Shown here piece after piece: positions 31,578-44,119 of a DNA stretch of 64,000 bases. The notes under the pieces were generated by a model that was not told where the DNA came from, did no database searches, and saw only the letters and a list, made by a program, of their open reading frames with translations. Source of the stretch: Gymnothorax reevesii (lineage: Eukaryota; Chordata; Actinopteri; Anguilliformes; Muraenidae). The stretch spans positions 69,705,876-69,769,875 of the forward strand of contig CM056576.1 in assembly GCA_029721435.1 (NCBI GenBank), in the 5' to 3' direction. The position numbers and the translations under genes were made by a program. Position 1 is the stretch's first letter. Every line of letters starts with the position of its first letter.

Positions 31578-34500
31578 TCACAGTGTTGGACACATGTATC
31601 TCAACTGGGCTTTGCTATCAAAACCAACAAGAGTGCTCTACGGTCCAGCCAGCAGATGCCATATCTGGGCCCATTGCTGAATTCTTGGATTATCTACCAT
31701 ACAGGCGAAAGCTATCCTGCACCTAACCTGACAGGTTATGCACGCGGTCTTTGTGCCAGAAAGGTCGATCATGTCGTTCCATGGTATGATGGACGCAGCA
31801 CATTCAGTGATGTGTCTGGGGCTGCTGCACAAGAGAAAAATCGCAGCCCTGGTTCTTAAGCCTTCGTCTGGACCCAAGGTGGGTCCAACAGCGCAAGCGG
31901 CACATCCCAATTCAAGCACGGCAGGAGGTGGCACTTTGGAACTCACCCAGCCAACTCCGCGAGGAGATGCGGCTGGGTTGTGTTCCTCACTATGTCCACA
32001 TATTTCTGGACATCTCCCTCTCAGGTTGGGACGGGACCTGAAAGGAACGGTCTTCGACTCCAAATGCAGTTCGGCATCGGCACGGCGTTTATTAGGATTT
32101 ACAAAGCTCATGGTCAAATACAGAAACAGATCGATAGCCAGGCAAACAGAGTAATGCAGAATAGTCAGAATCAGAGTCAGGGGACAAGCAGAAATAATTC
32201 AGTAACCAGGGAATCAATCCGCACAAAGACAGTAACAAAGGGGGTAGAGCTAAGGGAATGGAAGGGGAAGGAAAAGGGAGTTGGATGGGATAAGGGAGAA
32301 ACACAGGAGAATCTAAACAGATGGGTACAAAATGGGAATAAGGGAGAACGAAATACTAATCAATCCGCCAGCAATCAAACAACGCAATACAAACAATCAA
32401 TAACGAGACTTACGGGAGAATTCACAAGAAACGAGCAATTAACAATCAAAACTAGGAAGCGCAGAAACGAGACTTAACCAGGACGAGCTATGGGAAGAAA
32501 CGAGTCGACAAGAAGCTGAGGAAAAGTGGGTCTTCTTATACACAAACATATTAAGTGGAATCCCAGCTAAACAAAGAACAGCTGTAGAGAGAGGTGGAGT
32601 TAGAAAAGCAAGGATGGTGATAGGAGAGAGAGAGGAAACGGGTGGAGTTCTAACTCTAATCTAACGAAACACCCGTGCCTCACTAAACTACTCTCAGGTG
32701 TGGATAGTCAATGAGAACAGGGAGAAAGAAGGAAGTGGAATTACCTAACCGAAATACAGGGAAGAGAGTGAGATGAAAAAGACAAGACACTACGAGACAG
32801 AAACGAGTGGAAGACACTGAAGACTAAAGACAGCGCAATCTTACAGAAAAATACATACTCGAAAAGAATAAATAGCAACTAAAACATAATAAAAACAAAC
32901 ATACAAATCACCGATTTATAACAGGACCTGCGGCTCTGCTTCAGTGAAAGGCATATGGCAGGGACCCTGGCGCCACATCAGTCTCTCACTGCGGTTCAGG
33001 AAGTGTTGTACTACTTTGCCCCACAAGTGGAAGGAAAGCATGGGTTGGTGAGCTCAGACAGCTCCACAGCAGTAGCTTATCTCAACAGACAGGGGGCATC
33101 AGGCCAGTGGTGCTTCACAATATGGCAGCATCCATTTTAACATGGGCAGATCGCCATCTATCTTCCCTAAAGACAGGCATATTCCTGGAGTCCTCAACAC
33201 TTGGGCGGACGGGCTATCTGGGGGAATCCTACCCAAGGGGGACTGGGGCCACTCCCCAGAGATAACCAAACAAATCTGGAAAAAGTTCAGTCATCCGGTG
33301 GAAAATCTATTTCTGAACAGGGAGAACGCAATTTGCCTTCGCTGGATCTCCCGGATACAGACCGAATATCCACCATTAGGGGGCAAGGTTTTGGACTATC
33401 CAATCTGGCCGGAAGGCCTACTGTATGCCTTCCCATCTCAACACATGATAATTCAGCTGCTCCACACAGTCAGGACAAAGCACCTGTCAGTGATTATTGT
33501 GGCTCTGGCGAACCCCGGAGCCAGGTGGTTTCCCGACCTGGTCAAGTTGGCAGTGGCAGGCCCATGGCCGATATCAAACATACCGATAGCCTTAAGGCAA
33601 GCAAAGGGCACTGTCTGCTGCCGCCCTGTGCTGCGATAGCTGCTCGTGGTCTGGAAGTTGAAAGGATAAGATTGAGTGAGTTGGATCTGCCTGATCCGGT
33701 TGTGACTACAATTCAAAACGCACACATCCACATCCAAGGCTTATACATGCCACTGGCAGATGTCTGTTAACTGGTGCAGAATCAAAAATATTGAACCAAG
33801 CTCATGCCCTGTGCAAGAACTGTCTAAAAGTGGGCGCACAGCATCCACCCCTAGGAGTGTTTGCAATGGCGATGACAGCAGGTCACAATAGTCTAGGCTG
33901 CTTCACATCTAGAAGCCACCCTCTAAAGCGATTTCTGCAGGGAGTCCACAGGTTGAGACCCCCTAGTCAACGCCTGGTTCCTCAGTGGGATCTTGAGACA
34001 GTTTGAGCCTGTGGACCAGACAAACCGGCATTTGCTTTCAAGTAAAACAGCCCTCCTGTTGGCTTTGGCATCAGCAAAGAGGGTGTGTGAGTTAGGTACA
34101 CTTTTCATTCACTCCTCTTGCATGACCTTCAATGTGGACAAGAGGTCGGTAGTTCTTTGTCCGAATCCAGCCTTCCGTCCTAAGGTCATCATGCCCTCTT
34201 TTAAATCTACTGCCATCCACCTCAAGGCTTTTTCTTTCCCCACCTCATCCAAACAAGGAGGAGGAGAGCCTTCCTAGCTCTGTTTCTACTTGGAGCACAC
34301 AAAGGAAATCAGAAAACAGCATCAGCTGTTTGTGTGTTATGGTGGTTGGGCTCAGGGTGCCCCTCTGTCATCACAACGCCTGGCGAATTGGATCCATACG
34401 GCTTATCCAGTGACGGACTGCGTAGCCCTTGAAGGTTAAGGAGCGTCCAGAGGAATTTTGGTGGGGGAGATTTGGAGAGCGGCCTCTTAGTCGACTGCTT

Positions 34501-34640
34501 CGACTTTTGCGCAGTCACATCTGAGGGACATGACAGCTAGCGCAGTCTCCCATCCACTTTTCAGAAGCCTATCGGGTGGGTCCCTCTCCAAAACTAACTA
34601 ACACCGTTGGTTTTCTGATTCTTTTGTCATCATCACGAAC
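31578..34640 (+). mobile_element. DIRS-type tyrosine-recombinase retrotransposon, degraded and split by a solo LTR
   Basis: Fish DIRS-like regions occur in order. First a reverse transcriptase end (LGFAIKTNKSALRSSQQMPYLG, 31600-31670, then FHGMMDAAHSVMCLGLLHKR at 31770-31830). Then RNase H (SSDSSTAVAYLNRQG, 33050-33100) and the connecting region (IPGVLNTWADGLSGGILPKG, WKKF...RENAICL, LLYAFPSQHMIIQLL, 33180-33470). Last is the tyrosine recombinase (HPLKRFLQGVHRLRPPSQRL near 33920; SKTALLLALASAKRV near 34040; SSQRLANWI near 34370). Many stops and frameshifts. DIRS elements use a circular intermediate and recombinase rather than integrase. Terminal split repeats were not recognised. The gap 32034-32928 is a Gypsy LTR. 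Confidence 0.8.
32039..32923 (-). mobile_element. Solo LTR of the Gypsy 1 family
   Basis: 885 bp, inverted relative to the Gypsy 1 3' LTR and similar over its length, including CAATAAACGCC and the AACAGATCGATAGCCAGG block in complement. Flanked by identical GGACC at 32034-32038 and 32924-32928, a perfect 5-bp duplication. With no internal sequence, this is the product of recombination between two LTRs of a formerly complete element. It sits inside the DIRS RNase H region. Confidence 0.9.
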
Positions 34641-34957
34641 ATATGCAAGACCCTCCGGTGGGCAGTGCCTATATGTGTCTTATGTTTACTTTAGAATATG
34701 TGGGCCTAAAGCTGAATGAAATCTCTGTCACATGCTGCTGCTGCAGCGCAGCATTATTTATTTTTGAAATTGCATGATGCACTTGAGTCTATTGACAGAA
34801 CTTATTTTATTTGGAGTGAGACGTAAAAAAAACTTACTTTTCAATGAATAATATTCATATCTAAATGCCTAGATAATATCATTCCTTATACAGCCTGCCT
34901 ATCAATTGTTTTTACTCTCTTTTACTCTTACTTTTTCTGATGGCACTGCCAAATCCT
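34641..34957. other. Spacer after the DIRS element
   Basis: Likely includes untranslated 3' sequence of the DIRS copy (near-continuous similarity in style to about 34740). Nothing further recognised. Confidence 0.3.
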
Positions 34958-36109
34958 GGGGCTTATTGCACAAAAGTCGGATCCTGAGATCCTGGATCAA
35001 CGCCAAAGCGAGGATTGCCTTATCCCAACTGCGTGTCGCTGGCTTAATTGATTGCACAAAGCCAACTGCGGGTGGAGGGGAATTGGCTAAGTGAAGCCCG
35101 TTGCCGCTGATCCTACAGAGTGCGTGCTCTCAGCTACCTCAAATAGACCCTGGGATCGATCACAGAATCGCTGATCATCACCATGGACACTAAGCAGCTG
35201 CAGCAAACGTATGCGCCAGCAATACTCAATCCACGTTCAGACAGAGGGAAGATGGGATCGCTGAAATGCCTCTGTTTGCTATTCTTTTAGTTTCTGTCGG
35301 AATGGTGCGAGAGAATTAAGGGGAATATTAAAGTGAGATAAACTCAGGTGAGAAAACACTCGGGAGGTGTTTCAACGCCATTAAAGGAGTAGCTGATGCA
35401 CTTCGGCTTTACCGTGAATGAAATAAGCCGTCGCTGTCAGACAAACTTAGTCTTGCGAACGTAAAGGTATTCAAGTGTGTCTGTGGTGAGTGCATGAGAA
35501 CTGCGAAGACAATGTTGATTTTGACAAATCTAGTGAAGCATGCATTTGATTCATGAGGGCCTTACAGATATGTTATAAGCCTTTTTTTGTCCTGTACAAA
35601 CTGAATTGATAGTCTGATCTAGAAGACTTTTCCAAATTAGTTGAGTTTACTTTCTGCTTTTAATCACCTCTGATGGAGGCATACTCAAATTAAAAAGTAG
35701 AATGTAAGCACCGGAAAATTACGTCAAGGACCTCCTGAAAATGTTTGTTTCTAGTATCGCGAAGCGAGCAACATTGCACTCGTGTCCAGCACTAAGGCAA
35801 CGACTCTACCTTACTCGTCGCAGTCTGAATAAAAACGGAGAAAAGTAGCAGCAGTGCTGTTGGTAGGGGGTTACCGCAGCGATTTAAGACCGTGCTGAAA
35901 CACGGTAACCTACTTCATGCAGCACTGCTCATTTTGCACTATGATGAAAGTCTCAAGGACAAATCTGATAATGACGGATTCTAAATGTGGCTAAAATGTG
36001 ACATGGAAAGGGGACTGTTTGAACTGTGATGGTCAGTGGTTACATGGATACTTGAATGTAATGATTAAATATTGGCTAGTTTACTGACATCAATGGTCAC
36101 AAGCTTCTA

Positions 36110-37725
36110 CAAAACCCAAAACCAGTGAAGTTGGCACGTTATGTAAATTGTACATAAAAACAGAATACAATGATTTGCAAATCCTTTTCAACTTATATTC
36201 AATTGAATACACTGCAAAGACAAGATGTTCAATGTTCAAACGGAGAAACTTTTTTTTTGCAAATAATCATTAACTTAGAATTTAAAGGCAGCAACACATT
36301 GCAAAAAAGTTGGCACAGGGGCCTTTCTACCACTGTATTACATCGCCTTTCCTTATAACTACACTCAGTAAACGTTTGGGAACTGAGGAGACCAATTTTT
36401 GAAGCTTTTCAGGTGGAACAATTTCCCATTCTTGCTTGATGTACAGCTTAAGTTGTTCAACAGTCCGGGGTCTCAGTTGTCGTATTTTACGCTTCATAAT
36501 GCGCCACACATTTTCAATGGGAGACAGGTCTGGACTACAGGCAGGCCAGTCTAGTACCCGCATTCTTTTACGACGAAGCCATGCTGTTGTAACACGTGCA
36601 GAATGTGGCTTGGCATTGTCTTGCTGAAATAAGCAGGGGCGTCCATGAAAAAGACGTTGCTTGGATGGCAACATATGTTGCTCCAAAACCTGTATGTACC
36701 TTTCTGCATTAATGGTGCCTTCACATATGTGTAAGTTGCCCATGCCTTGGACACTAATACACCCCCATACCATCACAGATGCTGGCTTTTGAACTTTGCG
36801 CCTATAACAGTCCGGATGGTTCTTTTCCTCTTTGGTCCGGAGGACACAACGTCCACAGTTTCCAAAAACAATTTGAAATGTGGACTCGTCAGACCACAGA
36901 ACACTTTTCCACTTTGCATCAGTCCATCTTAGATGAGCTTGGGCCCAGCGAAGCCGGCGGCATTTCTGGGTGCTGTTGATAAATGGCTTTCGCTTTGCAT
37001 TGTAGAGTTTTGACTTGCACTTGCAGATGTAGCGACGAACTGTAGTTACTGACAGTGGTTTTCTGAAGTCTTCCTGAGCCCATGTGGTGATGTCCTTTAC
37101 GCACTGATGTCGATTTTTGATGCAGTATCGCCTGAGGGATCGTAGGTCACAGGCATTCAATGTTGGTTGTCGGCCTTGTCGCTTATGTGCAGTGATTTCT
37201 CCAGATTCTCTGAACCTTTTGACGATATTATGGACTGTCAATGATGAAATCCTTAAATTTCTTGCAATAGCTCGTTGAGGAATGTTGTTTTTAAACTGCT
37301 CGACAATCAACTCACGCATTTGTTCACTAAGTGGTGACCCTCACCCCACCCTTGTCTTCGAATGATTGAGCATTTCAGGGAAGCTGCTTTTATACCCAAT
37401 CATGGCACCCACCTGTTCCCAATTAGCCCGTTCCCCTGAGGGGTATTCCAAATAAGGGTTAGATGAGCATTCCTCAACTCTCTCAGTCTTTTTTGCCACT
37501 TGTGCCAGCTTTTTTGAAACATGTTGCAGGCATCAAATTCCAAATGAGCTAATATTAGTAAAATATTATAAGTTTAAGTTTAATAAGTTTACCTGTTCAA
37601 ACATTAAGTAACTTGTCTTTGCAGTGAATTCAATTGAATATAGGTTCGAAAGGATTTGCAAATCATTGTATTCTGTTTCTATTTACGATTTACACAACGT
37701 GCCAACTTCACTGGTTTTGGGTTTT
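36110..37725 (-). mobile_element. Tc1/mariner transposon (copy 2), complete
   Basis: Ends are CAAAACCCAAAACCAGTGAAGTTGGCACGT (in two parts under 20 bp of exact match) at 36110 and its complement ending at about 37725, with TA at 36108-36109. Inner inverted blocks are ACAGAATACAATGATTTGC at 36161 with GCAAATCATTGTATTCTGT near 37658, and CTTTTCAAC...ATTCAATTGAATAC on both sides. The element is about 1.6 kb with one gene on the minus strand. It is the best-preserved DNA transposon in the window. Confidence 0.88.
36327..37319 (-). CDS. Tc1-like transposase, uninterrupted
   Basis: 330 codons from ATG 37317-37319 to a stop at 36327. The N-terminal paired-like DNA-binding domain shows two helix-turn-helix parts (IPQRAIARNLRISSLTVHNI and CDLRSLRRYCIKNRHQ...VRRYICKCKS) with a GRQP linker. 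The DDE core is complete: Asp in LWSDESTF, Asp in FQQDNAKPH and Glu in LSPIENVWR. The length is normal for Tc1 transposases. It cuts the element out and reinserts it at TA. An in-frame TGA lies just upstream, so this ATG is the first usable one; some relatives may begin earlier. The frame is open and the catalytic residues are intact, but activity cannot be judged from sequence. Related dead copies are at 11780, 42993 and 58175. Confidence 0.88.
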   Translation of the reverse strand: MRELIVEQFKNNIPQRAIARNLRISSLTVHNIVKRFRESGEITAHKRQGRQPTLNACDLRSLRRYCIKNRHQCVKDITTWAQEDFRKPLSVTTVRRYICKCKSKLYNAKRKPFINSTQKCRRLRWAQAHLRWTDAKWKSVLWSDESTFQIVFGNCGRCVLRTKEEKNHPDCYRRKVQKPASVMVWGCISVQGMGNLHICEGTINAERYIQVLEQHMLPSKQRLFHGRPCLFQQDNAKPHSARVTTAWLRRKRMRVLDWPACSPDLSPIENVWRIMKRKIRQLRPRTVEQLKLYIKQEWEIVPPEKLQKLVSSVPKRLLSVVIRKGDVIQW

Positions 37726-39685
37726 ACATTACAATTGAGATACCAATGTGTAGAGTGTAAAACCCCAACAAAACAACACCAACGACGGACATTGCAATGG
37801 GTAAAGGCATCACGTGTTCTCTTTGTCTAACCTTAATTACAGCATTCTTCTGGCTGGGGTGAATCACAATAAAATGAATAATCTTCACCGTCTTTGGACG
37901 GGGCATGAAAACGCAATGGTTACGATTAATCTGACTCCATAGAACAAGTAGAATACAAAATTTAGCTATATCCTCGTTAAAAATCTGACTCCAAATTAGA
38001 ATTAGAATTGATAATTTAGGGAACACCTGCGTGGATTTCGAGACAAATCTGCCATCAGATACGGCAGCGCAAACCATCATTGCTCAGTAAATACGTCCCT
38101 AGGGTTAATTAAACGCAACTGTCCTGGAATCAATTCGACGATAAGTCCATTGGTTAAACGGGACTACCTTGATAGCAGCATCGAGGCTTAAACAAAATAG
38201 CACTGAGCGTGAACGTATCAAGAACACAGATTTATATATATACCCAAGGGCTCCTTAAAAGATCAACCAGACACCGGCATATAAATAAAATACACGCCCA
38301 AGGGTATCTTTAATAGCTAAACCTTATGAGCCGGTATTCCATAATCCCAAATCTAACTTAGAAGTATCGTTACCTACACATGTCTTGGTAGGAATTTCCC
38401 CTTAAGTCCCGGTTGCAACAAGGCTAGAATATACGAGGGTTACAAGTCAAGGAAAATCACGCAAGCTGAAAAAGGAATAACAATAATTTAATTCACCAGG
38501 TAGGCACAACTTGAATCAAACAAATCAATGCTAAGCCAATTACCAGTTACATAGATTTTAGAAGGATTTAGAATATTTTCATACCTGGAAAAGATGAATG
38601 GCCACGCGGAGCTAAAGTCGCCCCACGTGGTCGGGGAGAACTGAAATGCCCCCTCGCTGCGGAACAAGGTGACATGTGACTTCTCCCACTTACCTATTCG
38701 CGTCAGAGGTTGACAAAGAAGGGACAGGCAAGAAGAGGCGTGCCCCCTTAGGATCTCGTACCTTTAAAGATTCCAAACCACGCCTCCGAAGAAGGTAGAG
38801 GAAGGGGTGGCCGAATCAAAGTTTTACTGGCCTAGGTGATAAGATTAATTTGCATAGAGAGGAGACGAGGTAGTCACCCGAATGAATCTCACAAACAAGA
38901 TGAACCATAATTCCAAGGTAAATGAAACATGTTCCATTCAACTCCTTGGACTCCCCCGAGAATAAAGAGACCAAACATGAAATGAATATGTGCTAAAATG
39001 ATGCAGTTGTCCTGGAAAAGCTTTAAAATGGAATATTATTGCCCAATAGTGTGATAAATATATATGAGGTTCCTTTCTAGGATATTGAACGTAAACATAA
39101 TATGAATTTAATAGAGATTTAGGTTGTTTTAAGCCGATTAATGTAGCTGGGGTTAAACTTCAATGGGGACTGTGATACAACTTTGAGGAACACTGGGCAG
39201 CCTGGACGTAGTGGCTCCGGCTTCCTGCTGTGAACAGAACAAAAGATGCCACTCTCACCGGCAGGCTGTAGGATTATAAAAGTTAACTGCTCGCTCTGGA
39301 TTGTGTCAGATCACCCAAACATTCAGATTTTATCCGCGTAATGGGCACGTGTTCCAACAATATGATTTTTGACATATATTGTGAGCCAAATCAAATATTC
39401 AGGTTCTACAAGTGGACAATTAAGAATGACTGATAAGGACATTGATTTCCAGTTAGGGTGACTGCTGAATGAGGTGAGGTGAAATTGGCTGGAGGTAGGA
39501 GCTTAGCTAGTTCGTAAGCTTGCTCCAGAGCTGGCTAGCTCCACAGACTTTGTTTCCATAGTGACTAGTGCCATGGCTTATCTCACACGCTCTGTGCAAC
39601 CGAAACGGGGCTTGAGATCTGGCTAATCCCGTGCCGATCCTGGGCTGATCCCTTATCCTGCCTTTGTGCGATAGCGATAGGCCCC

Positions 39686-42600
39686 TGGTCAGGTAGACTG
39701 GCGAGAAAGGTTATCAAACTTTCTGCAATCGCGTGTCTTTCGTTTTATGGATCAGTTTGTGTTATATATCAGAAGAAGGATGAGAATTTTCTCTTTCCAA
39801 GGTGAAACATGAAAATGTTCGGCTATTGTCAGAATAGTTTGGCTCCTCGAAACACGTCATTATTTCTAAAAGCATAAAAACATTTACAATTGGTTGCACA
39901 CAGTGAACATTGCACATGAATGGAAAGACTTTTCGCTTTCACCCATCATCTCTCGAATAACATTGATTAAAATGACACTAAGTGCCACAAAAATGGTATC
40001 TGTTATGGATTCTAAGGGGGAGTTCAAGTGGACTGAAATAGTAGTCCGAAGGTGTTTTCTCTCGGAAATTCTTCATAATGGAGTGATATTTCGTCAGAAG
40101 ATGAACAGCCCACAACATCGACAGCTCGCCCATGAAATGGTTTAATTCATTTTATTGTGTGGCAGTTCTTCTATAGCCATTTTGTCCTCATTTAGTCAAG
40201 TTGGGAAAGAGTTAATGACTTGCAAATGCTACATATTTCATCTCAGTGTCAAAACAATTGAAGTAATAGACAGATATATCTCATGAATGAAAGGTAATAA
40301 CACAAATACAAGATCAATGTATGAAATATTATTGGGCGAGAAATTGTGATATTCAAAGTCATTGATGTTTACTATTCAATTATTTGGAACATACTTTTGA
40401 TGCGTCTTACAGAAATAAATTTGTCAGATAAAAGAGCTTTGGCCTTTGAAACATTCAGGTTTTCGGCGAAAAGGTGAGCTTTTCTGTGTTTTGTGGGAAA
40501 CAGCCAGTAAACAATCATTCCTTTATGCCTGGGGAAGGACATTCCATCTGCAGGGGATGATTTGGAGAAGGGCATTAGTAGAGGATACTGTGTGCTCGTG
40601 GAACTCTACACTGCGAGAGATGGAACAACATACTTGGTTTGTAAAAATGAGAGAATTCACCTACTGTAAATAGGCAACCACTGGGTGCCAAAGCTGAAAA
40701 TTCTATGGTGGAGTGCCATAGGCAGTATTATAGGGTGGCATTAAGAATAATCCAACAAAGCAATTAGATGGTTTAATTTCAAAATATGCGTATAAGGATC
40801 CACTGAAATTCATGGGTATAGGAAAATTAAGCAGTTTAAAGGCCACGGTTCCTAACTGGGCAATTACACTGTGTGGCAGTAGCTATTAATAATTCTCTTG
40901 CATCTGCAAGAAGCAGGGCATTTGCTACCGTGATGCTGTATTAGCAGCTGTGAAGCATACAATGACATGCTGGTCCAGGGATACCCTTTTCTGCCACCCC
41001 CTCCCCCAACCGTAGCATCTCTCCTGCTCAAAGAGTGGAGGGGTGGGAGCAGGGATGGCGCAATCTGCTTGTGACTCTTTTTCTGAAACATTTATTTCCA
41101 GTTTGTTGGTATGAGTCAGTTCTGACGGCCTGTCCTGGGATTTCTCGCCACAGGGAGTGTGCGGTGCTGCAGCTTTTCCTGACAAATTGATGTTGCAGCA
41201 ATTTTTTCTTTTTTGCTGCCTTAGCATAAAATGGCTCCACTGCAGAATTCAATTTCACAGTTCACTTGGGTTGTTGATTACACTGCCAAATTCAGATTAA
41301 TGTGCCTTTAATGAATGTGGATCTTGAGGCCATTTGGCTGTCAGCCAGCAGTGGCGTTGGTAGATGATAACGTCCAGCTATCCAATCAACCTCCTCGTAA
41401 TATTTATTGATAAAAGGACTCCAACAGTGACATTATTTGTAATCCTGATCCATCAAGTGGGGCACATTAAAGTTTCTTGAGACTCTTGGTCTGAAAATGT
41501 CAGAAGGCATTTTGGAGACGATCCTTGTTCCGTAATTAGAAATTTGTGTTCGGGAGGTGTACCGGACCTAATTTAATTTAGCGCCCTTACTGGATTAAAT
41601 TTCACACATGATCATTGTACATGAGCAGGGGAGCGGAGGGAGGCATTTTTCAGAGCTTGGCAGTGGGCTGTGACTTGCTGCTATTGTTCCTGGCAGGATA
41701 CAGTATTAGTGACAGAATGTCTCCACAAGAAAATCAGTTTCAGCAGGAGGCCAGCTGTCTCAGATTTTTATTTTTTTTTGCCTTGGAGCAAAACTTAACA
41801 TTCATGATGCCTTTGTGGCTATCTCTGATCATTTGTGTTCTTCTCAGGTGTGGGAGAGAAACCATAGCACAACGGCATAGTAGGCGAATTAAAGCTGGTG
41901 ATAAATGGGGTACTCGTACTGCAAAGTGAAGCACATTGCATTTTCACCCACAGTAGTTGATTGTAAATCTGCTTTACCTCAGATAAAATAAATGATCAAA
42001 TCTGACAATATGACTGAATTTTTTAGATTGTGATGACCATCTGATGATGCCTCTTGATTTTTTTGGAAGATGCTGAATGCTTCACTTTGCAATCAGGCCC
42101 GAAAAAAGTTCCAAGCAAGTGAATTTTTAAAATTCCGCCAGATTAAGGCCTTGTCCACTCAGTTGAGTATTTTTGAAAACTTATCATTTTCTATACGTTT
42201 TGCCTTTTGGTCCACACGCAAACTATGTTTTCGGTCACTGGAAATGGACCTTATGGAGAGGGTCTTCAAGGGTGAACATTTCTCTACACTCAATTTTCCC
42301 TGTTTACATGTGGCCAGGGAAAATTGAGTTTTCAGCTTGTGACATCAAAGTGTGACTCGCCTGATTGTGAGTTTTTAAGCTTGTGATTTGCCTAAAGGTT
42401 CTTACATTATATCATATTATTGCTGCCTGTTGGTTTGCCTTGCTCTTGATGGTGCTTAAATAATTTTCTTTTTGCCTAGGCAGAGATATCTTTCTTAACA
42501 ATGAAGGGGGGGGGGGGACCAGTTCTTGAAAATACATGTGTACATGTGCACTTGTGCTAATTTCAGGCTTACTCAGCCGGCGTGTTATCTCCCTGGTTAC

Positions 42601-42992
42601 CGGTCCTTTTTCCTTTATTGTTCTCCGTTGATTACACTACAGTGGTACAGCCCATTATGTCCTCCCTTTGGATGTGATTTCTTTCGCAGTAATAACCTCA
42701 TCCTTCAACTGCGAGGTCATGGGAGTGTTTGCTGCTCAGTGAAGCCTGGTTCGGCAAGGAGATTGCTTGGGAGCTACTCATAGCAACCCATGGGAATAGC
42801 AACGAAAGGTCTAAGTTCTATTATTTCATTTTACCATGGGATGTTAGAGTAAAGCTGATCTATTGCAGAGCTTTATGCTACGATAGAACCAAACAAAATT
42901 ACTTATTCATTTTATTAAAAATCAATTATCACCAAATCAAGGTTTAAACAGGAAAGAAATTCATCTTAAGTTCATCCAAGTCTTAGAGAATT
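39686..42992. other. Gene-free stretch, possible conserved non-coding DNA
   Basis: No exon or transposon recognised. Between about 41240 and 41620 the sequence is non-repetitive, AT-rich and dense in homeodomain-type TAATTA/TTAAT cores, which is how conserved enhancers often look; this is an impression only. A G10 run lies near 42507-42518. Confidence 0.3.
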
Positions 42993-43700
42993 ACAACCCC
43001 AGTTCTGATGAAGAAAATGCATTATGTACAAAAAAACTCAAAAAGGTGTGATTTAAAAAGTCAATTCACCCCTTACTGTGAACTACAACATCATATTTAT
43101 TGTGTTACCTTGTGAATCAAATTGCCAACAAATGAAGACCACAATGGTAAAATGATCAGTTCCATTTTTACGCTGTGGAGAAAAGATAAATTAAAAATTC
43201 AAAACGATCTTAAAACAATGCACTGAAAAAATATGCAAAAAGTATAAAAACAATATAAAATATTATAATAATACATAATATTATGATGTATTATTGTATA
43301 TATGAAATATAAAAAAATGCTAAATTTGATCGTTTTCCCTTTGTAGCCTTCAAATGTGTAGGTGATTTCTTCATCATTTTGAGGACAACATTTCCCAAAG
43401 ACAAACTGATAGGATTTTAGGCTTTTTGCTCTATAGTGTGCATGATATAATGAGGAGATGGAAGGAATATGGTTGAATCTGGATGTTTAAAGGGTAGGGC
43501 CAAAAACCATCTCTGACTGAGCGAGATCTACGATACCCTCAAACATCACTGTTTTAAGAACCATCATACGACTGCTAACGATTTTGCGACCTGGGCTCAA
43601 AAATATTTTGGTAAACTTTTGTCAGACATCACCATTCGCTGCTGAATTCATGGATATAAATTAGTTTTACAATGTGGAAATCCATTGTATTCCTGTTCAT
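42993..43700 (+). mobile_element. Degenerate Tc1/mariner relic
   Basis: Starts CAACCCCAGTTCTGATG after TA, like the CAACCCCAATTT end at 58175. From about 43380 the plus strand shows eroded transposase: GRAKNHL, then LKHHCFKNHHTTANDFATWAQ and YFGKLLSDITIR. These align with the GRQPTLNACDLRSLRRYCIKN...ITTWAQEDFRKPLSVTTVRR region of the intact copy at 36327-37319. Stops and shifts are frequent. Its 5' part matches 8690-8945. Confidence 0.65.
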
Positions 43701-44119
43701 GTATGATTACCTGGACTGAAGACTGACGAATAGACTAATGAAAGCACCAAAGGTGCTGATGCCTCGGTGCTTACAGCAGAGCCAAATAGCTTATGTCCCT
43801 TGATGAAGCTATAAAATCCTGTGTGGACAGGTCAGAGTGCCCTTATGCTTGACATAAGCCATGTTTCCATCCACTTGTTAATCGAATTACCTGAAGTTCG
43901 CCAAAAATATACTCAGCCAAAATAAAAACCTCACACTCATTTAGAGGTCGATAAGTTGAACATACAAGAAATGAGGTTTTAAATGATGATGTCATTTAAT
44001 TCTGTACTCATTAAAGATGGTGCATCATAAGAATAACGTCCATAATGTAACCAGTTCCACTGGAAATGCTACGGAAATGTCCAAGAGTAAAAATGATAAG
44101 TTACAACTTGAATAAGAGC
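43701..44119. other. Spacer, nothing recognised
   Basis: No gene. A CTCAGCCAAAATAAAAACCTCACAC stretch near 43913 loosely resembles the tip of the Tc1 family seen at 30900 and may be part of the neighbouring relic. Confidence 0.35.

Larger units (their letters stand above)
34958..39685. mobile_element. Possible large non-autonomous Harbinger/ISL2EU-like element
   Basis: The left end GGGGCTTATTGCACAAAAGTCGGAT and the reverse complement of the right end (GGGGCCTATCGC...CACAAAGGCAGGAT) are similar inverted ends, and both subterminal regions are rich in GGATC/GATCC motifs. The body of about 4.7 kb holds a complete nested Tc1 copy (36110-37725) but no Harbinger gene. No matching target duplication was found, so the two ends may belong to separate fragments. 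Outside the nested copy, 34975-36109 and 37726-39660 contain no gene that I can recognise. Confidence 0.4.

Noticed and set aside
38119..39015. TGTCCTGGAA at 38120 and again at about 39006, suggesting an LTR or insertion with a 10-bp duplication
   Set aside because: No inverted ends, no poly-A signal in the right place and no internal similarity. A 10-bp repeat within 1 kb can occur by chance.
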